Assembly (NCBI GenBank): GCA_964538025.1
Contig: CAZICZ010000004.1
Location: 124,001-188,000 of the forward strand
DNA: 64,000 nt
DNA from: UBA5078 sp964538025
Lineage (GTDB): Bacteria; Pseudomonadota; Gammaproteobacteria; Pseudomonadales; Pseudohongiellaceae
Direction: 5' to 3'
Below are positions 52,397-61,827 of the stretch, in pieces. Below the pieces are notes generated by a model, which made no database searches, was not told the DNA's origin, and saw nothing but the letters and a program-made list of their open reading frames with translations. Within the stretch, counting starts at the first letter, position 1, and each line of letters opens with the position of its first letter. The translations under genes were made by a program, and so were the position numbers.

Positions 52397-53748
52397 TCAG
52401 TGCCCTGTCTTTTTCAGAGGTGCGCGATGCGCTCGGAGCCCGGCATAGCGGGGGAGATGTCCGCTTTTCCCGTGTGTCCACCGATACCCGCACCCTGCAG
52501 CCGGAAGACCTCTATGTCGCGCTGGTAGGCGAGCGTTTCGATGGTAACCGGTTTGTGTCGTCTGCCTTCGAAAAAGGGGCCTGTGGCGCCGTTGTATCCG
52601 CCCGTATTGATACCGACAAACCCGTGCTGCAAGTGGCCGACACGACACACGCGCTGGGAGAGATCGCCCGTCTGAACCGCATCGCGTCGCATGCGAAGGT
52701 CGTCGCCATTACGGGCAGTCAGGGCAAGACCACCGTGAAGGAAATGACGGCCGCCATCCTGTCCGTCTCTCACAAGGTGTTGATGACACAAGGCAATCTG
52801 AACAACCACATCGGCGCACCATTAACGCTGCTGTCTCTGGATGCGACACATGACGCTGCGGTCATCGAGCTGGGCGCCAGCGGGCTGGGCGAGATCGCCT
52901 ATACCGTACGTCTCACTCTCCCGCATGTTGCGGTGCTGACCAATGCCGCAGCGACCCATCTGGAAGGCTTCGGTGATCTGGCAGGCGTCGTGCGCACCAA
53001 AGGCGAGATCATTGACGGCCTAGTGGACGGTGGTGTGGCGATCCTGAACGCCGACGACGCGCATTTCTCCACATGGCACGCGCGCGCCGCGGGAAAAGCG
53101 GTGTGCAGTTTTGGTTTTGCGGCCACGGCTGACGTGCGCGCCGAAGCGATAACACATTTTGAAGACGGTCACAGCACGTTCATGCTGGTATCTCCGCAGG
53201 GTCGCATCGCCATTCGCTTGGCATTGGCAGGCGAACACAACGTGCGCAATGCGTTGGCTGCTGCAGGCGCTGCGTTGGCGGCGGGTGCCAGTCTGCAGGA
53301 TGTGCAGCAGGGACTGGAAGCAGTACGTCCCGTCTCAGGTCGCCTCACCTGGTTGCGCGCGGCGAACGGGGCGCGCCTGATTGATGATTCCTATAACGCC
53401 AGCCCGTCTTCTTTCCGTGCCGCGATTGAGGTGTTGGCCCCTTTGCCCGGCCGCCGCGTGTTGATCGTGGGGGATATGGGGGAGCTGGGGGGCGGCGCCG
53501 AACAGGAGCACCTGGCACTCGGTCAGTACGCGCGCGAAAAACACATTGATGTGCTGTGGGCGACTGGCGCGCTGAGTGCCCTGTGTGTGAAGGGGTTTGG
53601 ACCAAACGGTCGTCATTTTGATTCACAGGAAGCGCTGGTAATGGCCGCGCGCGCAGAATTGAACGCCGAAGACGTAGCGCTCGTGAAGGGGTCCCGCAGT
53701 GCCGCCATGGACCGTGTCGTCGCACAATTACAACAGGGAGATTACTGA
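52393..53748 (+). CDS. murF: UDP-MurNAc-tripeptide:D-alanyl-D-alanine ligase
   Basis: MurF adds D-Ala-D-Ala to make the pentapeptide. The 451-residue product has P-loop AITGSQGKTTVKEM (106-119), the NLNNHIGAPLTLLSL segment and late DDSYNASPSSF. It is coupled to murE and two bases from mraY. The Gln in GSQGKTT is a mild variation from the common Asn or Ser. Confidence 0.97.
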   Translation: MISALSFSEVRDALGARHSGGDVRFSRVSTDTRTLQPEDLYVALVGERFDGNRFVSSAFEKGACGAVVSARIDTDKPVLQVADTTHALGEIARLNRIASHAKVVAITGSQGKTTVKEMTAAILSVSHKVLMTQGNLNNHIGAPLTLLSLDATHDAAVIELGASGLGEIAYTVRLTLPHVAVLTNAAATHLEGFGDLAGVVRTKGEIIDGLVDGGVAILNADDAHFSTWHARAAGKAVCSFGFAATADVRAEAITHFEDGHSTFMLVSPQGRIAIRLALAGEHNVRNALAAAGAALAAGASLQDVQQGLEAVRPVSGRLTWLRAANGARLIDDSYNASPSSFRAAIEVLAPLPGRRVLIVGDMGELGGGAEQEHLALGQYAREKHIDVLWATGALSALCVKGFGPNGRHFDSQEALVMAARAELNAEDVALVKGSRSAAMDRVVAQLQQGDY

Positions 53749-53750
53749 GC

Positions 53751-54833
53751 ATGCTGGTGTGGCTTTCCACGTATCTGACGCAGTTCGATAGCGGCTTCGC
53801 GGTGTTTCAATACATCACGGTGAGAGGGATTTTCAGCATCCTGACTGCCCTGGCGATTTCCCTGATGATCGGTCCCCGCATGATTCGTCAGCTGAACAGT
53901 CTTCAGATTGGCCAAGTCGTGCGTGACGACGGACCCAAGTCCCACTTCAGCAAGGCAGGCACGCCCACAATGGGGGGGGCGCTCATCCTCGTCAGCATGC
54001 TGTGCAGCACGCTGTTGTGGTCAGACCTTAACAATCATTATGTGTGGACGACCATTCTGGTGACATTGCTTTTCGGTGCCATTGGCTGGGTAGATGATTA
54101 CCGCAAAGTGATCGAGAAAAACCCGAAGGGCTTGCCTGCACGCTGGAAATATTTCTGGCAATCCGTGGTGGGTCTGGGCGCATCGATATTCCTGTATGTC
54201 TCCGCCATGGGGCCGGCTGAGACCCATTACATCATTCCCTTTTTCAAGGATGTGTCGCTGAACCTCGGCATCCTGTATGTGGTGATTACGTATTTTGTCA
54301 TCGTGGGGAGCAGCAACGCGGTCAACCTCACCGACGGTCTTGACGGCCTCGCTATTCTGCCGTCCGTGCTGGTTGGCGGTGCACTGGGCATGATTGCCTA
54401 CCTTGCAGGCCACATCGAATTTTCCGACTACCTGCGCATTCCCTATGTGGCTGGTGCCGGCGAGTTGGTGATTTTCTGCGGCACCCTTGTCGGGGCCGGG
54501 CTGGGATTTCTGTGGTTCAACACCTACCCCGCACAGGTCTTTATGGGGGATGTGGGTGCCCTGGCACTGGGAGCGGCACTGGGCATCGTGGCCGTGATCT
54601 CGCGCCATGAGATTGTCCTCTTCATCATGGGGGGCGTGTTCGTCATGGAAACCGTTTCCGTCATTCTGCAGGTCGGGTCTTTCAAACTCACGGGCAAGCG
54701 CATCTTCCGCATGGCCCCCCTGCATCATCATTTTGAATTGAAAGGCTGGCCGGAGCCACGCGTGATTGTCCGCTTCTGGATCATCACCGTGATGCTGGTG
54801 CTGTTCGGCCTTGCCACACTGAAACTGCGGTAA
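53751..54833 (+). CDS. mraY: Phospho-MurNAc-pentapeptide transferase MraY
   Basis: MraY attaches the MurNAc-pentapeptide to undecaprenyl phosphate, forming lipid I at the inner membrane. The 360-residue protein has about ten helices, the catalytic aspartates D115 and D116 in GWVDDYRKV, NAVNLTDGLDGLA, and the C-terminal MAPLHHHFELKGWPE histidine motif. Length and motif order are standard. Confidence 0.98.
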   Translation: MLVWLSTYLTQFDSGFAVFQYITVRGIFSILTALAISLMIGPRMIRQLNSLQIGQVVRDDGPKSHFSKAGTPTMGGALILVSMLCSTLLWSDLNNHYVWTTILVTLLFGAIGWVDDYRKVIEKNPKGLPARWKYFWQSVVGLGASIFLYVSAMGPAETHYIIPFFKDVSLNLGILYVVITYFVIVGSSNAVNLTDGLDGLAILPSVLVGGALGMIAYLAGHIEFSDYLRIPYVAGAGELVIFCGTLVGAGLGFLWFNTYPAQVFMGDVGALALGAALGIVAVISRHEIVLFIMGGVFVMETVSVILQVGSFKLTGKRIFRMAPLHHHFELKGWPEPRVIVRFWIITVMLVLFGLATLKLR

Positions 54834-54853
54834 ACAACGAGTACACACGCGCG

Positions 54854-56209
54854 ATGAGCACAGGCACAACAGACAGCATAATCGTGGGACTGGGGACAAC
54901 CGGCTTGTCCTGCGCCCGCTATTTGCGCGCAAAGGGAATCTCCTTTCGGGTGGTCGATTCGCGCCTGTCTCCTCCCGGGCTCAGTCTCTTGCAGCAGGAG
55001 TTTCCCGACGTCGAGGTCACGCTCGGGCAGTTTCCCGAGGAGATCCTGTGCAGCGCTAAGCAATTGATCGTGAGCCCCGGGATCAGTGTCCATACGCCAC
55101 AAATTCTTGCCGCTGCGAACGCCGGTGTGGGCATTCGCGGAGACATCGACCTCTTCAGTGAAGACGTGACGCGTCCGGTGGTTGCCGTGACAGGGTCCAA
55201 TGGCAAGAGCACAGTAGTTTCGCTGCTGGCTGCCATGGCTCGTGCTGCAGGACTTCGCGTCGGACTGGGCGGAAACCTTGATGGAGACGAGGCTGCACCT
55301 GCACTCGATTTGCTGCGACAGGAGCCCAAGGATGTCTACATTCTCGAGCTGTCCAGCTTTCAGCTTGAGACGACAGAAAATCTGCGCGCAGAAGCTGCCG
55401 TGATTCTCAATGTCAGCGATGACCACATGGACCGCTATGACTCCAAGCACGCCTATGAGGCGGCGAAGCAACGCATTTTCCGCGGGGCAAAACAGATCAT
55501 TGTCAACTCAGACGAGTCGGCAAGTCTGCCATGGGATCCTGCGGCAAAGGTGCGCGCCAGTTTTGGACTGGAAAATTCCGTCACGGATCAATGGGGCGTC
55601 GCTGTGTATGAGGGACAGCGTTACCTGTGCCATGGCGAGGAGCGCCTGCTGTCCGTGGGCGACCTGAAAATTGCAGGCAAACACAATCTCTCCAATGCGC
55701 TGGCAGCGCTTGCGCTGGGAGAGGCGATTGGTCTGCCGCGTGAGGCCATGCGAGCGGCGCTGCGCAGTTTCCCCGGCTTGCCGCATCGTTGCCAGTGGCT
55801 GCGTTCCCTGCACGGGGTGCAGTACTTTAATGATTCGAAGGGGACCAACGTTGGCGCGTCCATCGTGGCCATTGAAAGCCTGGGCGAAATGCTCAGCGGA
55901 AAGCTGGTGTTGATCGCGGGAGGAATCGACAAGGAAGCGGATTTCAGCGTGATGAAACCGGTTGTGCGTCGTTTCGTGAAATTGGCCATCCTGATCGGTC
56001 GCGATGCACGGCATCTGGCCGACGCCTTCAAGGATTCCATTGAGATTCTGTTCGCCTCCACGCTGCAGGACGCCGTGACGATTGCGGCGTCCCATGCGCG
56101 TGAGGGCGATGCCGTGCTCTTGTCTCCGGCGTGTGCGAGCTACGACATGTTCAGTGACTTTACTCACCGTGGGCGCGTCTTTGCCGGCGCCGTGGAGGCA
56201 CTCGTATGA
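54854..56209 (+). CDS. murD: UDP-MurNAc-L-alanine:D-glutamate ligase
   Basis: MurD adds D-glutamate to UDP-MurNAc-L-Ala. The 451-residue product has P-loop AVTGSNGKSTV (111-121), ILELSSFQLETT, NVSDDHMDRYD and NDSKGTNVGA in order. The gene overlaps ftsW by four bases (ATGA). Confidence 0.97.
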   Translation: MSTGTTDSIIVGLGTTGLSCARYLRAKGISFRVVDSRLSPPGLSLLQQEFPDVEVTLGQFPEEILCSAKQLIVSPGISVHTPQILAAANAGVGIRGDIDLFSEDVTRPVVAVTGSNGKSTVVSLLAAMARAAGLRVGLGGNLDGDEAAPALDLLRQEPKDVYILELSSFQLETTENLRAEAAVILNVSDDHMDRYDSKHAYEAAKQRIFRGAKQIIVNSDESASLPWDPAAKVRASFGLENSVTDQWGVAVYEGQRYLCHGEERLLSVGDLKIAGKHNLSNALAALALGEAIGLPREAMRAALRSFPGLPHRCQWLRSLHGVQYFNDSKGTNVGASIVAIESLGEMLSGKLVLIAGGIDKEADFSVMKPVVRRFVKLAILIGRDARHLADAFKDSIEILFASTLQDAVTIAASHAREGDAVLLSPACASYDMFSDFTHRGRVFAGAVEALV

Positions 56210-57396
56210 GATCGCCATCACTTGCCGTCTATGGAGCCATTCAGGGCCGTCAGCCACAGCAATTCGCACCGAACGCACTGCTTATCATCATGGCCTTGTT
56301 GATGTGCATCGGTTTGTTGATGATGACCTCTGCCTCGGTAGAGATTGCCAATGGCCAATACGGGGACCCTTTCTTCTACTTCAAGCGGCAGCTGTTTTTC
56401 ACGGTGCTATCGGTGCCGATTATTATCGTCAGCCTGATGATTCCTGTGCGCACCTGGTATGACTACAGCGCCCCACTTTTGCTGATCGCGTTTGTCCTGC
56501 TGGTGGCAGTGCTCATTCCGGGTGTGGGCAAGATCGTAAACGGCAGTGCTCGCTGGATCGATCTGGGTTTCTATAACCTGCAGCCTTCCGAAATGGCCAA
56601 ACTCTTTTTCGTGTTCTATCTGGCCGCTTATATGGAGCGGCGCCATCAAGATGTCGTGAATACCTGGTCCGGTTTCCTGAAGCCCATGATCATCCTGACG
56701 GCCGCGATCGTCTTGCTGCATTTTGAGCCGGATCATGGCGCGATGGTCATCATGATCGGGACCTGTTTCAGCATGATTTTCCTGGCCGGTGCCAAGTTGC
56801 ATCGTTTCATTCTGGTGCTGGCATGCTGTCTGGGCGCCGTCATTTTGCTGGCGATCATGAAGCCCTATGTGCTGGACCGCTTCTCGTCCTTCCTCAATCC
56901 GTGGGCAGCCGAATACGTGTATGGCGAAGGGTACCAACTGACGCAGGCTCTGATTGCCTTTGGACGCGGAGGGTTTTTTGGAGAGGGACTCGGTAACAGT
57001 ATTCAGAAGCTCTATTTCCTGCCGGAAGCCCATACCGATTTTGTGCTGGCGATCATCGCGGAGGAGTTCGGTCTCGTCGGAGTCACGACCATCATCGGGC
57101 TGTTCACGGCGCTTGTGGCTCAGGCGTTTGTAATAGGTCGGCGAGTAGAGGCTGCCGGCGATCTTTTCTCGGCCTATGTCGCCTATGGCATCGCGATGCT
57201 GTTTGCCTGCCAGACCCTGATCAATGTCGGGGTCAATATTGGCCTTCTGCCCACGAAGGGCCTGACACTTCCGTTTCTGAGCTATGGGGGCAACAGCTTG
57301 CTGGTGAGCTGTTTCATGGTGGCCATTCTGGTGCGTATCCAGTACGAACATGCCAGTTCCCGAAGCCCTCAGCGTGTCAGGGGAGAGCGTCCATGA
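56206..57396 (+). CDS. ftsW: Septal peptidoglycan glycosyltransferase FtsW
   Basis: FtsW is the SEDS-family enzyme that polymerises lipid II at the septum together with FtsI. The 396-residue protein has ten predicted helices, the signature GSARWIDLGFYNLQPSEMAK, the catalytic-loop region FEPDHGAMVI and the late GLTLPFLSYGGNSLL. Four-base overlaps link it to both murD and murG. Confidence 0.97.
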   Translation: MRSPSLAVYGAIQGRQPQQFAPNALLIIMALLMCIGLLMMTSASVEIANGQYGDPFFYFKRQLFFTVLSVPIIIVSLMIPVRTWYDYSAPLLLIAFVLLVAVLIPGVGKIVNGSARWIDLGFYNLQPSEMAKLFFVFYLAAYMERRHQDVVNTWSGFLKPMIILTAAIVLLHFEPDHGAMVIMIGTCFSMIFLAGAKLHRFILVLACCLGAVILLAIMKPYVLDRFSSFLNPWAAEYVYGEGYQLTQALIAFGRGGFFGEGLGNSIQKLYFLPEAHTDFVLAIIAEEFGLVGVTTIIGLFTALVAQAFVIGRRVEAAGDLFSAYVAYGIAMLFACQTLINVGVNIGLLPTKGLTLPFLSYGGNSLLVSCFMVAILVRIQYEHASSRSPQRVRGERP

Positions 57397-58496
57397 ATCC
57401 CTTGAGCGCAGGCGCAGGAACAGTGTTGATCATGGCCGGCGGGACCGGTGGCCATATTTTCCCGGCGCTCAGCATCGCACGTCATCTGCAGGGGAAGGGG
57501 TTCCGGACTGAATGGTTGGGAACGGCCCGCGGCCTCGAAGTAGACGTCCTGCGTGATACGGACATCCCCTTGCATCTGATTGCCGCGCGCGGTCTGCGTG
57601 GCAAAGGTCTGAAAGATCTGCTGCTGTCGCCCTTTATGATCCTGAAGGCTATCTGGCAATCCTTGAGGGTCATTCGAAAGGTGAATCCCTGCTGCGTGCT
57701 GGGCATGGGCGGCTATGTGACGGGGCCGGGGGGCGTTGCTGCCAAACTTTCCGGCCGGCCTCTGTTGATTCACGAACAAAATGCCATCGCCGGTTTCAGC
57801 AACATGCTGCTGGCGCGTATCGCAACGACGGTCATGGAAGCGTTTCCGGCAACCTTCCCCGCACATTTCCGCGCGATTGCTACCGGCAATCCCGTGCGGA
57901 CGGAGATTAGCGAGATTCATCGGCATGCGGATACTGACCTTGCACGTCCGCTGCGCATTCTGGTCATTGGCGGGAGTCTTGGCGCCGTGGCGCTGAACAC
58001 GGTCATTCCTGAGGCGGTTGCGCACCTTGCGCCGGATCTGCGCCCTCAGGTGTGGCATCAGAGTGGCAAGCACAATCTGGAGGCTACCCGCAGCCACTGT
58101 GCTTCCTTGGGGCTCGCACTGGATGCCGATTATCGCGTCGTCCCGTTTATTGAGGATATGGCGGCAGCGTATGCGTGGGCCGACCTCGTGGTGTGTCGCG
58201 CGGGAGCTACCACCGTGAGTGAACTCGCAGCGGCGGGATTGCCTGCCATCCTGGTGCCGTTTCCTCACGCCGTGGATGACCATCAGACTCATAACGCCCA
58301 TTGGCTCAGCCGTGCAGGTGCCGCATTGCTGATCCAGCAGCGTGATCTGAGCGCAGCCTCGCTGGCGGAGATTTGGCAAGGATTCGCAAAGCACCCGCAC
58401 CAGCTGGTGGACATGGGGATTGCCGCAAAAACTCTGTATCAGGGAGATGCCAACGAGACCGTGGCGACCCTGTGTATTTCTGCATGTAAAGGATAG
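57393..58496 (+). CDS. murG: UDP-GlcNAc:lipid I N-acetylglucosaminyltransferase
   Basis: MurG makes lipid II on the inner face of the membrane. The 367-residue GT-B enzyme has AGGTGGHIFPALSIA near residues 15-29, GMGGYVTGPGGVAA, LLIHEQNAIAGFSN and CRAGATTVSELAAAGLPAIL. It follows ftsW with a four-base overlap. Confidence 0.97.
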   Translation: MNPLSAGAGTVLIMAGGTGGHIFPALSIARHLQGKGFRTEWLGTARGLEVDVLRDTDIPLHLIAARGLRGKGLKDLLLSPFMILKAIWQSLRVIRKVNPCCVLGMGGYVTGPGGVAAKLSGRPLLIHEQNAIAGFSNMLLARIATTVMEAFPATFPAHFRAIATGNPVRTEISEIHRHADTDLARPLRILVIGGSLGAVALNTVIPEAVAHLAPDLRPQVWHQSGKHNLEATRSHCASLGLALDADYRVVPFIEDMAAAYAWADLVVCRAGATTVSELAAAGLPAILVPFPHAVDDHQTHNAHWLSRAGAALLIQQRDLSAASLAEIWQGFAKHPHQLVDMGIAAKTLYQGDANETVATLCISACKG

Positions 58497-58502
58497 GAAC
58501 GA

Positions 58503-59939
58503 ATGTCGGGACTGATAAAACAAAAAGCCACTGCGGCGATTCCGGAAATGCGCCGGATCAAGTCGATCCATTTTGTGGGGATCGGCGGCGCTGGCATGTG
58601 CGGTATTGCAGAAGTGCTGCTGAATCAGGGCTATGCCATTACTGGATCCGACATCAAGGCGTCGAGTGTCACGCAACGTCTGACTGGCCTCGGTGCGCAG
58701 GTGTTTATTGGACACCGTGCCGAAAATGTGGAGAGAGCGGATGTGGTGGTGTACTCCAGTGCCGTGAACCCGGCGAATCCGGAATTGAGCGCCGCGCGTG
58801 AAGCGGGACGTCCTATCATTCCCCGCGCCGAAATGCTGGCAGAGCTGATGCGCTATCGCCACGGGATTGCCATTGCAGGCACTCACGGCAAGACCACGAC
58901 GACCAGCCTCGTGGCCTCTATTTTTGCCGAGGCAGGGCTCGATCCTACCTTCGTTATTGGTGGTCTGTTGAATAGCGCGGGTGCCAATGCACGATTGGGC
59001 GAGAGCCGTTATCTGGTGGCCGAAGCGGACGAAAGTGATGCGTCGTTCCTGCATCTGCAACCGATGGTCACCGTAGTGACAAATATCGATGCCGATCACA
59101 TGAGCACGTACGAAGGTGATTTCAACAAGCTGAAAAAATACTTCGTTGAATTTCTGCACAACCTGCCTTTCTATGGCCTCGCCGTACTCTGTCTGGATGA
59201 CCCGGTGGTCGCCGAAGTCCTGCCACAGGTGGCTCGCCCGACACTGACCTACGGGTTCTCTCCCGAGGCCGACTATCGCATTTTCAATCTAAAGCAGGAC
59301 AAGCAGTTTACCGAATTCGAGATCGCCCGCCCCGAACGCGAAGAGTCCCTCAAGGTCCACTTGAGCATTCCCGGGCGCCACAACGCCCTTAATGCAGCAG
59401 CGGCGGTAGCGATTGCAACAGACGAAGGAATCAGCGATGACGCTATCTGTGCCGGCCTGCAAAAGTTTCAGGGCGTGGGACGACGTTTCGAGATTCAGGG
59501 ACATTTTCCGGTCCGCGGTGGAACGGCAATGCTGCTTGATGATTATGGCCATCACCCGCGCGAAGTGGCGGCGACGATTGCGGCGCTGCGGGATGGATGG
59601 CCCGATGCCCGCATCGTCATGATTTATCAGCCGCATCGCTATACCCGCACAAAGGACCTGTACGAAGACTTCGTCATGGTGCTCTCCGACGTGGACGCCC
59701 TGCTGATGCTGGAGGTTTACCCCGCCGGTGAGGAAGCCATTCCTGGGGCAGACTCCAGGAGCCTGTGCCGCAGCATCCGATCACGTGGCCGGGTAGACCC
59801 GGTGTATGTGCAGGACGAAGACGACATCCGCAAGGTGCTGACGGAGATTTTGCGCGACGGTGACATCGTGATTACACAGGGTGCCGGGAGCGTCGGTGCG
59901 CTGGCGAAACAACTGAGTGAACTTGGATTGACGCTTTAA
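58503..59939 (+). CDS. murC: UDP-MurNAc:L-alanine ligase
   Basis: MurC adds the first amino acid of the stem peptide. The 478-residue product has the nucleotide loop FVGIGGAGMCGIAE (24-37), P-loop AGTHGKTTTTS (125-135), and DDYGHHPREVAATI and IYQPHRYTRTKDL. It starts six bases after murG. Confidence 0.98.
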   Translation: MSGLIKQKATAAIPEMRRIKSIHFVGIGGAGMCGIAEVLLNQGYAITGSDIKASSVTQRLTGLGAQVFIGHRAENVERADVVVYSSAVNPANPELSAAREAGRPIIPRAEMLAELMRYRHGIAIAGTHGKTTTTSLVASIFAEAGLDPTFVIGGLLNSAGANARLGESRYLVAEADESDASFLHLQPMVTVVTNIDADHMSTYEGDFNKLKKYFVEFLHNLPFYGLAVLCLDDPVVAEVLPQVARPTLTYGFSPEADYRIFNLKQDKQFTEFEIARPEREESLKVHLSIPGRHNALNAAAAVAIATDEGISDDAICAGLQKFQGVGRRFEIQGHFPVRGGTAMLLDDYGHHPREVAATIAALRDGWPDARIVMIYQPHRYTRTKDLYEDFVMVLSDVDALLMLEVYPAGEEAIPGADSRSLCRSIRSRGRVDPVYVQDEDDIRKVLTEILRDGDIVITQGAGSVGALAKQLSELGLTL

Positions 59940-59949
59940 TTCCGGATCA

Positions 59950-60933
59950 ATGACACACGTGACTGTGACAACCATGAGCAACAAGGACCTGACAACACAA
60001 GAATCAATCGCCCGACTGGGGCGCGTCGCCGTCGTAATGGGCGGTAATGCGGCTGAGCGTGAAGTGTCTCTGAAGAGTGGCAAGGCTGTGCTGGAAGGCC
60101 TGCTCTCCTTCGGTGTGGATGCCGTGGCGATCGACGCCCGTGACGATCTCGTCGCGGCGCTTGTACATCACAAAGTGTCACGTGTCTTTAATGTCTTGCA
60201 TGGTCGCGGAGGCGAGGACGGAACATTGCAGGGTCTGCTTGAATTCATGCGCATCCCTTACACCGGAAGCCGAGTGCTTGCCTCTGCACTGTCCATGGAC
60301 AAGGTGTTGACCAAACGGCTTTGGCTGCAATTGGGCCTGCCAACTCCGCCTTTTTGCATGCTGAGCGATGACAGCGACATGGCGACAATTATGGACACGC
60401 TGGGGACAGCTGTCGTGAAACCGGTGCGTGAAGGGTCGAGCATCGGAATGTCGATTGTGGATTCCGCCACAGGCCTTGAGGCGGCCTATCACAATGCCAA
60501 GCGTTACGACAGTGAGGTGATGGCCGAGAAGTACATCAAGGGCGGAGAGTTTACCGTGTCCATTTTGGGCACAGAGGTTCTGCCAGCCATTGAGCTGCGT
60601 ACCCATCACCCCTTCTATGACTATGACGCCAAGTACATTGCAAACGACACGCAATACCTGTGTCCCGCGCCTCTTGACGAACAGACTACGCAGGCACTGC
60701 AGGCCCTGTCCATGAATGCCTTTACCTCCTTGGGCTGCACCGGATGGGGACGTGTCGATCTGATGCGCGACCAGCAGGGAAAATTCTGGTTGCTGGAGGT
60801 GAATACCGTGCCCGGCATGACGGACCATTCGCTGGTGCCGATGGCAGCAAAGGCCAGTGGAATCGCGTTTAACGAGTTGCTCCTGCACATACTGGCAGTG
60901 TCATCTCTTCAGGAAGGTGGAACACCCACATGA
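59950..60933 (+). CDS. ddlB: D-alanine:D-alanine ligase
   Basis: Ddl makes the D-Ala-D-Ala dipeptide used by MurF. The 327-residue ATP-grasp enzyme has GRVAVVMGGNAAEREVSL, the VFNVLHGRGGEDGTLQ motif, VKPVREGSSIGMSIV and the late FWLLEVNTVPGMTDHSL metal- and ATP-binding region. Two ATGs are possible, 59950 and 59974; neither has a strong ribosome-binding site. It overlaps ftsQ by four bases. Confidence 0.96.
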   Translation: MTHVTVTTMSNKDLTTQESIARLGRVAVVMGGNAAEREVSLKSGKAVLEGLLSFGVDAVAIDARDDLVAALVHHKVSRVFNVLHGRGGEDGTLQGLLEFMRIPYTGSRVLASALSMDKVLTKRLWLQLGLPTPPFCMLSDDSDMATIMDTLGTAVVKPVREGSSIGMSIVDSATGLEAAYHNAKRYDSEVMAEKYIKGGEFTVSILGTEVLPAIELRTHHPFYDYDAKYIANDTQYLCPAPLDEQTTQALQALSMNAFTSLGCTGWGRVDLMRDQQGKFWLLEVNTVPGMTDHSLVPMAAKASGIAFNELLLHILAVSSLQEGGTPT

Positions 60934-61760
60934 ACCGCAGCACTCGCACGCAAGGGTTTACAGCACACGGAGGGATGCGCGACATCCCCCGCGGAGCCGT
61001 CCCTTTGTCACGCCAGTCTGCGCAGCCAACTCGACCTGCTCGAAAGAGCCACGCCGGTGTGTTGTTTGCAATTCTGCTGCTGTGCTGTGGCGTCTTCTTT
61101 GCACAGCACAGAACGCAGATCAGCGCCTACATCAATAAACCGATCCGCGTGGTCAAGGTTGCCAATGAACTGGAACGCGTGGATGAAAACAGTGTGCGGT
61201 CTGCCCTAGCAGTGCATCTGAACGCAGGCTTTTTCGCGGTTGATGTGCGTGCCATCAAGGAACAGCTTGAAGCGGAACCCTGGATCGAGCGCGCCGTTAT
61301 CAGCCGTGTCTGGCCCGACACACTCTCGGTGATGATCACGGAAGAAGTGCCAATAGCCCGTTGGGGTGAAGCCAGTCTGCTGAACCAGTACGGAGAATCT
61401 TTCGCGCCCGATTACATGCCGGATGATCAGACTTTACCCCAGCTGTACGGGCCCGAAGGAATGGAGCGACGCGTCATGGAGCAGTACCAGGTGTTCAATC
61501 AGATGATTGCAGACACGGGACTTCGGGTTCGCGAAATTGCCTTCAGTGAGCGTGGCAGCTGGACGCTGAGACTGGACAATGATTTGCAGGTCAGTATCGG
61601 TCGCAGTGATGTGATGGAGCGGGTGCAGCGTTTTGTCACGTTCTATCAGCGGTATCTGAATGCCCGCATCGAGCAGATCGCCGCGGTTGATCTGCGTTAC
61701 AACAATGGAATCTCAATCAGGAACAAAACCGATATGCCAGTGGGAGTTGCATCGAAATGA
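60930..61760 (+). CDS. ftsQ: Cell division protein FtsQ
   Basis: FtsQ recruits FtsL and FtsB to the divisome. The 276-residue product has a long basic cytoplasmic N-terminus (about 1-43), one membrane helix (about 44-60, GVLFAILLLCCGVFFA), a POTRA domain (about 69-140, IRVVKVANELERVDEN then PDTLSVMITEEVPIARW) and a beta domain with the C-terminal VDLRYNNGISI. Confidence 0.95.
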   Translation: MNRSTRTQGFTAHGGMRDIPRGAVPLSRQSAQPTRPARKSHAGVLFAILLLCCGVFFAQHRTQISAYINKPIRVVKVANELERVDENSVRSALAVHLNAGFFAVDVRAIKEQLEAEPWIERAVISRVWPDTLSVMITEEVPIARWGEASLLNQYGESFAPDYMPDDQTLPQLYGPEGMERRVMEQYQVFNQMIADTGLRVREIAFSERGSWTLRLDNDLQVSIGRSDVMERVQRFVTFYQRYLNARIEQIAAVDLRYNNGISIRNKTDMPVGVASK

Positions 61761-61827
61761 ACACAGTCACCATGGTGAAAATGGCGAATAAGACAGTGAA
61801 TTCATCCATTTCAGGAGTGCGCGCAGC

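Noticed and set aside
57369..59159. 596-codon minus-strand frame antisense to murG and murC
   Set aside because: It lies wholly over two certain genes, is rich in His, Arg and Gln in the way of mirror frames, and shows no known motif.
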